DNA of 64,000 nt from Halomarina pelagica (GCF_024228315.1 NZ_CP100454.1:1364001-1428000); one strand, 5' to 3'. Shown: positions 36,448 through 45,671, numbered from the stretch's first letter. Translations and numbers: made by a program. Notes: generated by a model not told the origin, from the letters alone.

Positions 36448-38069
36448 GTCGCCTCCGCGACAACTGGCGGATCCTCCTGCTGGTCGTCATCCTCGTCGCC
36501 AGCAGCGTGGCCCTGTTCGCGCCGCGGGGGAGCGGCGGTGCCGCGGCCGCGAGCGACGGGAACGCCACGGCCGCCGCCGCGACCGGCGGGGGACCGACCA
36601 ACCTCGACTACGGCCTCGAACTCGCCGGCGGGACGCGGCTTCGCGCGCCGCTCGTCGGGCTGACCGCCGAGGGCGTGAACGTCGACCCGCAGGAGCAACG
36701 GAGCGCGCAGCGCGAGATCGCCTCGAACCTCGGCGTCTCCCAGATCGACGTGCAGGTGAGCGCGAACCCCAACGCCAGCGGGGGCGGCACCGTCGAGGTG
36801 TTCGCCGAGAACGTCACGAAGGCGGAGTTCGCGCGGGCGCTCCAGAAAGCGGGGTACGACGTGCCGAAGAGCGACATCAGAGACGGCGTCACCCGGCAGA
36901 CGATGGAGACGGCGGCGGAGGTGCTCGACCGGAAGATACAGGGGTCCGCCGGCTTCGCCGGCGGCGGGGCGAGCGTCGTCACGTCCGCCGACGGGGAGTC
37001 GTTCATCCTCGTGGAGGCACCGGGCGTGAACCGCTCGCAGCTCGTCGACCTCATCGGCGACCGCGGGCGCGTCGAGATCGTGGCCGTGTTCCCCGCGCAG
37101 GGGAACGCCACGGGCGGCGGGAACGGCACGAACGCCACGAACGGGACCGACTACCGCCGCGTCTCGCTGCTCACGCAGAACGACCTCGCGGACGTGCAAC
37201 CCGTCACGCGCGACCAGCAGGGGCGACCGGTCGTCCCGGTGGCGCTCGAACAGCAGGCCGCCCGGAACTTCTCGAACGCGATGCAGCAGTTCGGGTTCAC
37301 GGGGCCGGGCGTCGCGAACTGCCGGTACGAGCAGAGCCCGAACGATCCGGGGTACTGCCTGCTGACGGTCGTCGACGGCGAGGTCGTCTACTCCGCCGCC
37401 ATGGGCCCGAGCCTCGCCTCGAGCATCGAGCAGGGCGAGTTCGTGACCACTCCGTCGTTCCAGACGAGCGCGCGGAACATATCCGAGGCGCAGGAACTCC
37501 GACTGAACCTCGAGGCGGGGGCGCTCCCGGCCCGCCTCGACATCGACTCGGGGACGACGTACTTCCTCCAGCCGAGCCTCGCCGATCGGTTCAAGACGTT
37601 CTCGCTGGTGACGGGGCTCATCGCGTGGGTCGCCGTCGCGGGCGTCGTGGCCTACCGCTATCGCAAGCCGAGCGTCGCCGCCCCGCTCATCCTGACGGCC
37701 GCCGCCGAGGTGTACATCCTCCTCGGCTTCGCCGCCGCGGTCGGCCTGGCGCTCGACCTCTCGCACATCGCCGGGTTCATCGCCGTCATCGGGACGGGGG
37801 TGGACGACCTCGTCATCATCGCCGACGAGATCCTCCAGCAGGGGGACGTGCGCACGGGCAAGGTGTTCCGCTCGCGCTTCCGGCGGGCGTTCTGGGTCAT
37901 CGGCGCGGCCGCCGCGACCACCATCGTCGCCATGTCGCCGCTCGCGGTGCTCTCGCTCGGCGACCTCCAGGGGTTCGCCATCGTCACCATCGTCGGCGTC
38001 CTCATCGGCGTGCTGATCACGCGACCGGCGTACGGCGACGTGCTCCGAAACCTGGTGCTGGGTGAGTAA
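36444..38069 (+). CDS. secD: preprotein translocase subunit SecD
   Basis: 541 residues from the ATG at 36444, which overlaps the secF stop (ATGA). A first membrane helix is followed by LDYGLELAGGTRLRAPL, a large outer domain of about 380 residues, then five helices with GFIAVIGTGVDDLVIIADEI. The outer domain carries several N-x-S/T sequons, possible N-glycosylation sites. With SecF it forms the SecDF complex. Confidence 0.95.
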   Translation: MSRLRDNWRILLLVVILVASSVALFAPRGSGGAAAASDGNATAAAATGGGPTNLDYGLELAGGTRLRAPLVGLTAEGVNVDPQEQRSAQREIASNLGVSQIDVQVSANPNASGGGTVEVFAENVTKAEFARALQKAGYDVPKSDIRDGVTRQTMETAAEVLDRKIQGSAGFAGGGASVVTSADGESFILVEAPGVNRSQLVDLIGDRGRVEIVAVFPAQGNATGGGNGTNATNGTDYRRVSLLTQNDLADVQPVTRDQQGRPVVPVALEQQAARNFSNAMQQFGFTGPGVANCRYEQSPNDPGYCLLTVVDGEVVYSAAMGPSLASSIEQGEFVTTPSFQTSARNISEAQELRLNLEAGALPARLDIDSGTTYFLQPSLADRFKTFSLVTGLIAWVAVAGVVAYRYRKPSVAAPLILTAAAEVYILLGFAAAVGLALDLSHIAGFIAVIGTGVDDLVIIADEILQQGDVRTGKVFRSRFRRAFWVIGAAAATTIVAMSPLAVLSLGDLQGFAIVTIVGVLIGVLITRPAYGDVLRNLVLGE

Positions 38070-38159
38070 TACGAGGTCGTCTCTGACTGTGCTCACCTGA
38101 ACTCCCCTCTCATCCGTCCGTCGTATCGAGGAGGTACCGTGCAGTGCCCGGATACAGCG

Positions 38160-38705
38160 TTACGGCAGGTTCTCGACGGCGTCAACGAGGTCCTCGTCGG
38201 TTCGCCATCGATACAGTCGTCCTCCGTCTTCGAGCAGTTCGAAGACGCCGTTCTGCATCCATCCGAACGGGTGGTCTTCGTCTTCGTATTCCCGTTTGAG
38301 GACGTGACTCTTCGCGAAATATTCGACCGTCCCGACGAGCAGACCCTGTTCGACGAGGAAGTCGCTGGGGTCCTTCTCGGCGACGCCCACGACGTACGTG
38401 ACGAGATCGGCGATGAGACAGAATTTCTGAATGCTGTTGTCCCACTCACCGCGGATATCGACCATTCGGAATGCATAGGCATCTTCTCGGCGGTTCAGAC
38501 GGTCGACTACGAGATTCAATCGACGAATCGGTTCGCGATCGTAGTTCCCGAGGACGAAGTACGAGCGGTCGTTCTCGTATACGGGCGTAAGTTCGCTCAG
38601 CGCACGGAGGATCTCCTCGTTGTCTGCCAGCGATAACTCGTCCTGATCGAGTCGATCCCTCACGCTTGTGAGGACTTCTTCGGGAACCGGTGACTCGTCG
38701 GTCAT
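38160..38705 (-). CDS. hypothetical protein, possible DUF7509-like fold
   Basis: 181 residues from the ATG at 38705. A helical N-terminus (about 1-55) precedes YFVLGNYDREPIRRLNLVVD, then DLVTYVVGVAEKDPSDFLVE. That arrangement recalls nucleotide-sugar-hydrolase-like or TIR-like Rossmann proteins, and haloarchaeal DUF7509; the link is from memory and weak. Its G+C is clearly lower than the flanking genes, suggesting transfer. It is divergent from a winged-helix regulator across an operator array. Confidence 0.7.
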   Translation of the reverse strand: MTDESPVPEEVLTSVRDRLDQDELSLADNEEILRALSELTPVYENDRSYFVLGNYDREPIRRLNLVVDRLNRREDAYAFRMVDIRGEWDNSIQKFCLIADLVTYVVGVAEKDPSDFLVEQGLLVGTVEYFAKSHVLKREYEDEDHPFGWMQNGVFELLEDGGRLYRWRTDEDLVDAVENLP

Positions 38706-38737
38706 ACTCAACGGATTGTACGGGAACTGAGCATGAT

Positions 38738-38807
38738 TTACTGAGTAATCTACCGATTCAGGAACCTTTTGTTTACTCCAGAGTAATTTACCCAAGGGTA
38801 AATTACT
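38738..38807. promoter_or_regulatory. array of TTACTC/GAGTAA dyads between divergent genes
   Basis: Three dyads occur: TTACTGAGTAA (38738-38748), TTACTC-CA-GAGTAA (38773-38786) and a perfect pair of 12-base arms AGTAATTTACCC / GGGTAAATTACT with an AA spacer (38782-38807). The first covers the expected promoter of the minus-strand gene and the last that of the regulator at 38834. The likely binder is the winged-helix protein itself. Confidence 0.75.
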
Positions 38808-38833
38808 TGCCGCGGCACCTCGTACAGGTCGGT

Positions 38834-39247
38834 ATGAGCGTCGACGTAGGAACGCCCGAAGGCACGGACGCCCGCGAACTCGTTCACTTCGTGACCCAGC
38901 GGACGCGGTTCGCGCTGGTCAACAACATCCTCCAGCACCCCGAACAGCTCCCGTCGATGTACGAACTCGAGCAGATGAATCCGAGCGTGAGCGACGCGAC
39001 GGTCTACAAGCACATTCAGAAGCTGATCGACGCCGGCATCGTCAGAGGGGTCGCGCTCCCGGACGACGAGCGCCGTCAGGGGTATCCGTGGAAGTTTTAC
39101 GGGCTAACCGACGAGGGCCGGACGTTCCTCGAGGATCACAACCTCCTGGGGGCCGAGGAGACGCTCCAGCGCATCTACGAGACGATCGCCGACAAGCCCG
39201 AGAAGATGATCAAGTACGAGAACGCTCCCCGACCTGCTGTCGAATAG
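38834..39247 (+). CDS. winged-helix transcriptional regulator
   Basis: 137 residues from the ATG at 38834; the frame is open upstream, but the operator lies there. FALVNNILQHPEQLPSMYEL, then PSVSDATVYKHIQKLIDAGI is the recognition part and GYPWKFYGLTDEGRTFLE the wing. This small family is widespread in Halobacteria, often in many copies per genome. It probably represses its own promoter and the divergent gene at 38705 through the dyads between them. Confidence 0.88.
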   Translation: MSVDVGTPEGTDARELVHFVTQRTRFALVNNILQHPEQLPSMYELEQMNPSVSDATVYKHIQKLIDAGIVRGVALPDDERRQGYPWKFYGLTDEGRTFLEDHNLLGAEETLQRIYETIADKPEKMIKYENAPRPAVE

Positions 39248-39252
39248 TCGGG

Positions 39253-39897
39253 TCAAAACGCGTCGAGCGACGACTGCTCGGCCGCCGCCAGCACGTCGTC
39301 GCAGGTCTTCCACGACGAGCGGGCGCACGCCGGGAGCGCCCCGTGCTCGCGGACGTACTCCCGAAGGAACTCGCGGGTGATCGGGTCGCTCGGGTAGCCG
39401 CTCCCCACCTCGCCGTACTCCGCCGCGATCCGGGCGACGCGGGCGTCGCGCTCTACCTTGGCGATCACGCTCGCCGCCGCGACGTGCGGGTGGGTCTCGT
39501 CGGCGCGGTGCTCGGGGTGGACCTCGACCTCGGCGTCGAGGGCCGCGGCGACCCGGCGGCCGAACCGCGCGGCGTCCACGTCGCCCGCGTCGACGACGCC
39601 CGAGAGCCCCCGCCCCGGGACGCCCGCGTCGGCGATGGCCTCGGCGTGGGCGGCGACCGTGAGCGAGTTCATGTCCGCGCCGGGGTCGTCGATGCGCGCG
39701 ACCGGGATCCGTGCGACGCCGACGGTCACGTCGGCGTGGGCGCGGAGGGAGGCGGCGAGCGATTCCCGGCGCGCGGGCGCGAGGCGCTTCGAGTCGTCGA
39801 TCCCGTCGGGGAGCGCCGACGCCGGGGCGACGACGCAGGCGGCGACCATGGGACCGAGCACCGGTCCCTTGCCGGCCTCGTCCGCGCCGAAGTGCAT
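39253..39897 (-). CDS. rnhB: ribonuclease HII
   Basis: 214 residues from the ATG at 39897. MHFGADEAGKGPVLGPMV holds the first acidic pair, IDDSKRLAPARR follows, and HPHVAAASVIAKVERD is the later conserved block. The enzyme removes RNA from RNA-DNA hybrids, including single ribonucleotides and primers. It converges with the regulator gene, with five bases between stops. Confidence 0.95.
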   Translation of the reverse strand: MHFGADEAGKGPVLGPMVAACVVAPASALPDGIDDSKRLAPARRESLAASLRAHADVTVGVARIPVARIDDPGADMNSLTVAAHAEAIADAGVPGRGLSGVVDAGDVDAARFGRRVAAALDAEVEVHPEHRADETHPHVAAASVIAKVERDARVARIAAEYGEVGSGYPSDPITREFLREYVREHGALPACARSSWKTCDDVLAAAEQSSLDAF

Positions 39898-40010
39898 ACT
39901 CGCCCCGGAGACGCGCAGCGACAAAGGCGTGTCGTCCCGGCGGGAGATAGATACGGGCGGCCGACGCACGGACGGACGATGAGCGCGAGCGGCCCGTGTG
40001 AGGTGTGGCG

Positions 40011-40862
40011 ATGGCGGTAGAGGGCGTCGTGGCGGCGCTCGCGGCGGCGAGCCCGCTAGTGCAGGGGCTGGTCGGCGGGACGGTCATCGCGCTGTTCAAC
40101 GCCTTCGGCGCGCTGCTCGTGCTTGTCTGGCGCGACCCCTCGGAGCGCGCGCTCGACGGCGCGCTGGGGTTCGCCGCCGGCGTGATGCTCGCCGCGTCGT
40201 TCACCAGCCTCCTCCTGCCGGGTATCGACTTCGCCTCGCGGCCGGCGTACCGCGCGCTCTCGATCGGCGGCGTCGCGCTGGACGGGATCGTCCCGGTGCT
40301 CGTCGGCTTCGTCCTCGGCGCGCTCCTGCTCGACCGGGCGGACGACTGGGTGCCGCACGTCCACGTCGTCGTCACGGGCGACACCCGCCGGGACCCCGGA
40401 CGCGGGAACCCGCGCACCGCGTCCGTCCTGCTGTTCATCGTCGCGATCACGCTCCACAACATGCCCGAGGGGCTGGCCGTCGGCGTCGGGTTCGGATCGG
40501 GGAACGTCGGCGACGCGCTCGCGCTGATGCTCGCCATCGGCGTCCAGAACGTCCCCGAGGGCCTCGCCGTCTCCGTCGCCGCGATCAACGCCGGCTTCGG
40601 GCGCTACTTCTACGCCGCCGTCGCGGGCGTCCGGGCGGGGCTCGTCGAGATCCCGCTCGCCGTCTTCGGGGCGCTGGCCGTGACCGTCGCGGCCCCGGCG
40701 CTCCCCTACGCGATGGGCTTCGCCGCCGGCGGGATGCTGTTCGTCATCAGCGACGAGATCGTCCCCGAGACGCACTCGCGGGGCCACGAGCGCGTCGCGA
40801 CCCTGGGGACGATGCTCGGCGTCGTCGTGATGCTCTCGCTCGACGTGGCGCTCGCCCCGTAG
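40011..40862 (+). CDS. ZIP family metal transporter
   Basis: 283 residues from the ATG at 40011; in-frame GTG at 40005 is another option. Eight membrane segments. TLHNMPEGLAVGVGFGSG and GVQNVPEGLAVSVAA carry the paired HNxPEG/QNxPEG metal sites of ZIP carriers. A polar loop with HVHVV near 120 may bind metal. Likely cargo is zinc or iron into the cell. A 13-codon frame starting at 39979 overlaps the start and is probably chance. Confidence 0.93.
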   Translation: MAVEGVVAALAAASPLVQGLVGGTVIALFNAFGALLVLVWRDPSERALDGALGFAAGVMLAASFTSLLLPGIDFASRPAYRALSIGGVALDGIVPVLVGFVLGALLLDRADDWVPHVHVVVTGDTRRDPGRGNPRTASVLLFIVAITLHNMPEGLAVGVGFGSGNVGDALALMLAIGVQNVPEGLAVSVAAINAGFGRYFYAAVAGVRAGLVEIPLAVFGALAVTVAAPALPYAMGFAAGGMLFVISDEIVPETHSRGHERVATLGTMLGVVVMLSLDVALAP

Positions 40863-41028
40863 GGTAGCCACCGTTCGTCGCCGTTCGCGGCCGTTACGCG
40901 CCGATTACCGACGGACGCGCGGGACGTCGGAACCGTCGGCGCGCGTCACCGAGACGGGTTAGTGACCGTCACGTCCGCCCGAGTTCGTCCTATCCCGAAC
41001 GTAACGATCGTGTAGACACTCACTTACG

Positions 41029-42387
41029 ATGATACGTGACGGCGAGGGGTCGGACATGTCACCCGACAGGCGGCGGACGACCCGTCGCGCGTTCCTCGCG
41101 ACGGGCGCGCTCGCGCTGGGATCCGGCTGTACCGGCCTCGTGGACACCGAGTCGACGCGACCGAGTCGGACGAACGGTTCCGATCGGACGCCGGGGGGAG
41201 GTGGGGGTTCCGAGACGGGGACGGACGCCGAGGCGGAGACGGAGACGCCCGACTCGAGGGCGGTCAGTCCGCCGTACCTCGGTCGGTACTTCTCCGGCGG
41301 GCGACTCGTGGACGACATGAGCGACCTCTCGCGCTGGTCCGGCGAGGGGACGATCGTCGCCGACCCGGACGTTCGCTTCGGCGCGTCCCAATCGCTCCGG
41401 TACGAGGGACGCCACCAGATGGTCCTGATCGGCGACTACGCCGACGACCCGATCGACCTCTCGGATGCGGCTCTGTCGTTCGCCTCGTACTTCGAGCGCC
41501 CCGCGAACTCCCAGCCGACGTTCACGCTCACCGCGTACGCGCCGGACGACGACAACTGGGTCGAGTTCGGGTACCCCTACATCGCGAACAAGGACCTCCG
41601 CTGGCAGCGGTTCGACCTCGCGCCGACGCGGACGAAGGGGTCGCCGGACCTCTCGAACGTCACGAAGCTCGTGTTCATGATGTACGCGGGGAACCACCGC
41701 CCGATCCGCCTCTGGCTCGACGACCTCCGCGCGCACCCGAAGCCCGACCGCGGGAAGCTGATCTTCCGGTTCGACGACAGCCACCGCCACCACTACACGG
41801 ACTACTTCACGACGCTCCAGGAGTACGGCTATCCGGCCGTCGAGGCGGTCGTCAAGCGGGAGATCGGACGCAGGACGCGGCTCACGGTCCCGCACCTCCA
41901 CGAGATGCAGGACGCCGGGTGGGACCTCTGCAACCACACGACCGCACACCAGAACGTCACGGAGTTCTCCGAGGCGGAGTTCCGGGCGAACATCGAGGAG
42001 ATGAACGCGTTCTTCGACGACATCGGGATCACGCGGGGGACGAACTTCCTCGTCCGACCGTACGGAGCCTACGACGGGACGTCGATCACGGTCGCCGACG
42101 AGCACTTCGACCTCGCGTTCGGCGGGAGTTCGCCGACGAACTACGCGCTCACCAACCCGTTACAGGTCGGGGCCGACGACGTCCACGGCGACCTGGAGAG
42201 CGCGAAGGAACTGGTCGACCTCGCGGTGGAGCACCGCTCGCTGTCGATCCCCCTCTTTCACCGCTTCGAGGGGTCGAAGTTCGAGAAGCTGGTCGAGTAC
42301 GTCCACCGGCGGGAGCGGGCCGGCGAACTCGACGTGATCACCGCGAGCGACCTCTGGGAGCACCTCCAGACGGTCGATCGCTGGTGA
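41029..42387 (+). CDS. secreted polysaccharide deacetylase-like (NodB) lipoprotein
   Basis: 452 residues from 41029, or 443 from the ATG at 41056. RRRTTRRAFLATGALALGS followed by Cys is a Tat signal with lipobox. A Gly/acidic linker follows, then a beta-rich carbohydrate-binding-like region (about 90-240). The NodB part has metal motifs FRFDDSHRHHY, NHTTAHQNV and RPYGAYDG. It would deacetylate a surface or external polysaccharide; the substrate is unknown. CACTTACGATG just before the start may be promoter-related. Confidence 0.85.
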   Translation: MIRDGEGSDMSPDRRRTTRRAFLATGALALGSGCTGLVDTESTRPSRTNGSDRTPGGGGGSETGTDAEAETETPDSRAVSPPYLGRYFSGGRLVDDMSDLSRWSGEGTIVADPDVRFGASQSLRYEGRHQMVLIGDYADDPIDLSDAALSFASYFERPANSQPTFTLTAYAPDDDNWVEFGYPYIANKDLRWQRFDLAPTRTKGSPDLSNVTKLVFMMYAGNHRPIRLWLDDLRAHPKPDRGKLIFRFDDSHRHHYTDYFTTLQEYGYPAVEAVVKREIGRRTRLTVPHLHEMQDAGWDLCNHTTAHQNVTEFSEAEFRANIEEMNAFFDDIGITRGTNFLVRPYGAYDGTSITVADEHFDLAFGGSSPTNYALTNPLQVGADDVHGDLESAKELVDLAVEHRSLSIPLFHRFEGSKFEKLVEYVHRRERAGELDVITASDLWEHLQTVDRW

Positions 42388-42416
42388 GCGCGAGTCCCGC
42401 CCCGTCGCCGGCGGGA

Positions 42417-42484
42417 ACCGACGAACGGGGACCGACGAACGGGGACCGACGAACGGGGACCGACGAACGGGGACGACGAACGGG
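42417..42484. repeat. 14-bp tandem repeat
   Basis: Four perfect copies of ACCGACGAACGGGG and a partial fifth lie between the deacetylase stop codon and the stop of the 43-residue gene on the other strand. Confidence 0.95.
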
Positions 42485-42488
42485 AGCG

Positions 42489-42620
42489 TCAGTCGTCGGC
42501 CTCGAGCGGGACGCGTTCGGCGTCCGGCTCCTCGTCGTCGATCTCCCGCGTCCGATCCAGCTCGGTTCGCGCCTCGCGTTCGTAGTGGTAGGCGTACTCC
42601 TCCGTGAAGTGGTGACACAT
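42489..42620 (-). CDS. 43-residue Cys/His microprotein, unknown
   Basis: Starts MCHHFTEEYAYHYEREARTE and ends in an acidic tail of about 20 residues. A Cys-His-His head could bind a metal. On the minus strand an AT-rich box (ATTATAGATATTG, about 42650-42662) lies 30 or more bases upstream, as expected for a promoter. I recall short haloarchaeal proteins starting MCHH or MCHY, but no function. Confidence 0.7.
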   Translation of the reverse strand: MCHHFTEEYAYHYEREARTELDRTREIDDEEPDAERVPLEADD

Positions 42621-42798
42621 GATGCTACACCCTACCACGTCATTGTTACTCAATATCTATAATGGTTGTGGCTCGGATAGCCGCGTACCGCACGCTCGGG
42701 GGTGAGAATCGAGCGGGAGGGAGCGTTCGGAGGCGTCGTCAGTGACGATCACATCGACCGAGCCTCCGTATTCGAACCCCGCTGGACGGGGAGGGAGA

Positions 42799-44094
42799 TC
42801 ACTCGACGGGTTCGTCGCGGAAGAACTCGGGCCGTTCGAACGGCTCGTCCTCCCCCTCCACGCTGAGCACGTCGAGCGCGGTCACCGTCGCGCCGACGCC
42901 GAGCAGTCCCGCGAGGCTGGGCTCGGTGCGCCCCTCGTCGCCGGAGACGAGTTCCTTCACGTAGAGCCCGCCCTCGCCGCGGATGTCGACGGTCGCGCGA
43001 CGCTCGTCGGCCAGTTCGCCGTCGATCTCGTAGACCGTCCGGGTGCGGACGATGTCGGCGCGACGGTGGCTCACCCGATGGGGCGTACGCTGGTCGACCG
43101 TGGTCCCCTCGAGTTCGTCGAGCGCCGCGCGCAGGTCCGCCGCGGTCACGGGTTCGGAGAACTCGACGGTCGCGCGGTAGGTCTTCGCCGCGTCGAGGCC
43201 CTTCACCCGCTCGACCATGTCGTGGGTCGCGAGGCGGAGTCCCTCGACCTCGGCGCGGCCGTCGGCGAACTCGTTGATCTCGCGTTCGAGTCGCTCGACG
43301 TCGACGTCGCGCCGACGCGGCTCCTTCACCTCGATGACGAACGGGCGGCCGCCCTCCAGCATGAGCGCGTCGACGTCCTCGCGGCCCGCGCCGTGGAAGA
43401 CCGCCTCGCTCCCGTCCATCGCCTCCAGGACGACCGGCGCGGTGAGTTGCTCGACGCTCGTCTCGTAGCGGTAGCCCGTCCCGCCGCACGTCTCGCAGGG
43501 TGCCCCGCGGCGCAGTCCCGACGCCCCGCAGTCGGAGCACGGCCAGCGCGTCTGGGGGATGTCGCGTTCGAGCTTCCGGTAGCGGCCGTAGACGAACGCG
43601 GAGTTCACCTGCACCTCGATCTCGTCGGTCGCGAGGTCGATCAGCACGAGCACGTCCGGGCGTTCGAGGTCGACCTCGGCGTCGGTGGCCGCGCCGATGC
43701 GCTTTCCGACCTCGCGGTTGAACTCGCCGTTCATCCCCTCGCCGGCGTCGGCGGGGAGTCCCGCGTCCTCCCGGAGGAAGCGGTCGTTCTCCTCTAACAG
43801 GGGTGGGACGCGCGTCCCCACCTGGTAGGTGCGGAAGTCCCGGCCGTCGAGCGCGGCGAGCGCGCGGTCGGCGTACTCCTCGAAGCGGCCGCACTCGCCC
43901 TCGCAGACCCAGCAATCCTCGACCGGGGGGGCCTCGTAGGGATCGTCCGCGGCGAGCGCCCGCGCGACGCGCAGGGCGTCGCCCCGCTTCTCGTTGGTCA
44001 GCCCGAAGCTCCGGTCCGCGAGGAGGCGGCCGAGACAGGAGTCACAGACGGGACCCGTCGCGAGCGCCCCCTCGGCGACCTCGATAACGTTCAT
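42799..44094 (-). CDS. pus10: tRNA pseudouridine(54/55) synthase Pus10
   Basis: 431 residues from the ATG at 44094. The N-terminal part has zinc-binding Cys pairs (CDSCLGRLL, CWVCEGEC), and a second cluster lies at CSDCGASGL and CETCGG. The catalytic Asp is in GAGREDVDALMLEGGRP. Pus10 makes pseudouridine 54 and 55 in archaeal tRNAs. It is divergent from the DUF389 gene; the 215-base gap shows no other gene. Confidence 0.95.
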   Translation of the reverse strand: MNVIEVAEGALATGPVCDSCLGRLLADRSFGLTNEKRGDALRVARALAADDPYEAPPVEDCWVCEGECGRFEEYADRALAALDGRDFRTYQVGTRVPPLLEENDRFLREDAGLPADAGEGMNGEFNREVGKRIGAATDAEVDLERPDVLVLIDLATDEIEVQVNSAFVYGRYRKLERDIPQTRWPCSDCGASGLRRGAPCETCGGTGYRYETSVEQLTAPVVLEAMDGSEAVFHGAGREDVDALMLEGGRPFVIEVKEPRRRDVDVERLEREINEFADGRAEVEGLRLATHDMVERVKGLDAAKTYRATVEFSEPVTAADLRAALDELEGTTVDQRTPHRVSHRRADIVRTRTVYEIDGELADERRATVDIRGEGGLYVKELVSGDEGRTEPSLAGLLGVGATVTALDVLSVEGEDEPFERPEFFRDEPVE

Positions 44095-44309
44095 CGGGAG
44101 GACGGACGCCGCCACGCACCTTTGGGCCTTCGGATTCGAGGGCGGGGCGGACGAAGCGTCCGGCGGGGAACGCCGCGTCCTCACGCTCGCACTCGATCCC
44201 GCGCTCGCGTCCCCGCGCTCGTCCCGGACCGGCACCGATCTCGTCGGTCGATCCGACGGTCACGACGCGGGCAACAACGGTTTTCCCACCGCGTCGAGAG
44301 GGACCGGCA

Positions 44310-45671
44310 ATGCGACAGATGGAGGTGCTGGTGCCGACGGACCAGCGCGAGGCGGCGGAGCGGGTGTTCGAGGAGATGGGGGTGAAACACGTGATCGTCG
44401 AGGCCGTCGAACGCGACGGCGTCGTGTTCCACGTCCCCGTGCCGACGGGGGCGGTCGAGGTGGTGTTCGAACGCCTCGAGGAGGCGGGCCTCGACCCGGG
44501 CGCGCACACGGTCGTCACGTCCGCCGAGACGATCGTCGGGGCGAACGTGGACGGCCTGACCGAGGAGTACGTCGAGGGACCGCAGGGACAGTTCGGGGTC
44601 TCTCACTCGGAACTGCGAGCGCGGGCGCAGGACCTCTGGCCGAACCGGCCGACCTACGTCGTGCTCTCGGCGCTGTCGGCGATCGTCGCCGCCGCGGGGC
44701 TGCTGCTCGACTCCTCCATCGTCATCGTCGGCGCGATGGTGATCGCGCCGTTCGCGGGATCGACCCTCTCGGGGGCGGTCGGCATCGTCATCCGGGACCG
44801 GAAGATGGTCGCCGACAGCGTCGGGTCGCAGGCGCTCGGTCTCTCCGTCGCGATCCTGACCTCGACGGTCGTCAGCGTGGGGCTCGCCCGGCTGGGGTTC
44901 GTCCCGCGGTCGCTGCAGGTCTCGCAGCTCGAACAGGTGGCGTTCTTCCTCACGCCGAGCCTGCTCGCGCTCGCCATCGCCGTCTGCGCGGGCGCGGCGG
45001 GCGCGCTGGCGCTGGCGACGGACCTCCCGGTCGCCATCGCCGGGGTCGCCGTCGCGGCGGCCATCGTCCCGTCGGCCGCGACGGTCGGCCTCGGCGTGGT
45101 GTGGGGCGACGCGCTGATGTCGGTCGGCGCGCTCGTCCTCCTCCTGATGAACATCGTGTTCATCAACGTGACCGCCTACGCGACGCTGCTCGCGCTGGGA
45201 TACCACTCGTCGGTCGTGAGCGGCGCGTGGGGCGACCTCGGGTTCGACCTCCGGAGCGCGGCGTACGTCGTCGCGGTGACGTCGTTCGTCGTCATCGGGG
45301 TGGTCACGGCCGGGGCGACCTACCAGCACATCACCTACGAGCACGCCGTGGCCAACGAGGTCGCTGGGACCGTCGACGAGGGCCAGTACCGCCAGCTCCA
45401 GCTCCTCGGGATCAGCACGCAGTACAACGACGTCGGGCTGTTCGAGCGCCCGGAGACGGTGACGGTCACCTTCGGGCGCACGAGCGAACGGGAGTATACG
45501 AACCTCGCGGCGACCATCCAGCGGCGGATCCTCGAACGGACGAACCAGTCGGTCGAGGTCCGCGTTCGGTTCATCGACTACGAGGTCGCCCCGCCGAACG
45601 AGCGGCGATCCGGGAGGGGGCGCGCGCCGCGCCTCGCCGGCCGCCCGCCGCTCACAGTATCAGTGCGATGA
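44310..45671 (+). CDS. DUF389/TIGR00341 family membrane protein
   Basis: 453 residues. A soluble N-terminal domain of about 110 residues precedes six or more membrane segments with LLLDSSIVIVGAMVIAPFAG, the family signature. A second soluble part ends the protein. The function of the family is not established; transport is assumed. The last 20 bases overlap the end of the DUF1328 gene on the other strand. Confidence 0.9.
   Translation: MRQMEVLVPTDQREAAERVFEEMGVKHVIVEAVERDGVVFHVPVPTGAVEVVFERLEEAGLDPGAHTVVTSAETIVGANVDGLTEEYVEGPQGQFGVSHSELRARAQDLWPNRPTYVVLSALSAIVAAAGLLLDSSIVIVGAMVIAPFAGSTLSGAVGIVIRDRKMVADSVGSQALGLSVAILTSTVVSVGLARLGFVPRSLQVSQLEQVAFFLTPSLLALAIAVCAGAAGALALATDLPVAIAGVAVAAAIVPSAATVGLGVVWGDALMSVGALVLLLMNIVFINVTAYATLLALGYHSSVVSGAWGDLGFDLRSAAYVVAVTSFVVIGVVTAGATYQHITYEHAVANEVAGTVDEGQYRQLQLLGISTQYNDVGLFERPETVTVTFGRTSEREYTNLAATIQRRILERTNQSVEVRVRFIDYEVAPPNERRSGRGRAPRLAGRPPLTVSVR

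Noticed and set aside
39979-40020. 13-codon frame overlapping the ZIP transporter start
   Set aside because: Too short to judge and out of frame; no sign of conservation can be seen.
42762-42785. GGTTCGAAT-like T-loop on the minus strand, possible tRNA end
   Set aside because: The flanking bases do not form the five-base T stem and no other tRNA arms are present.
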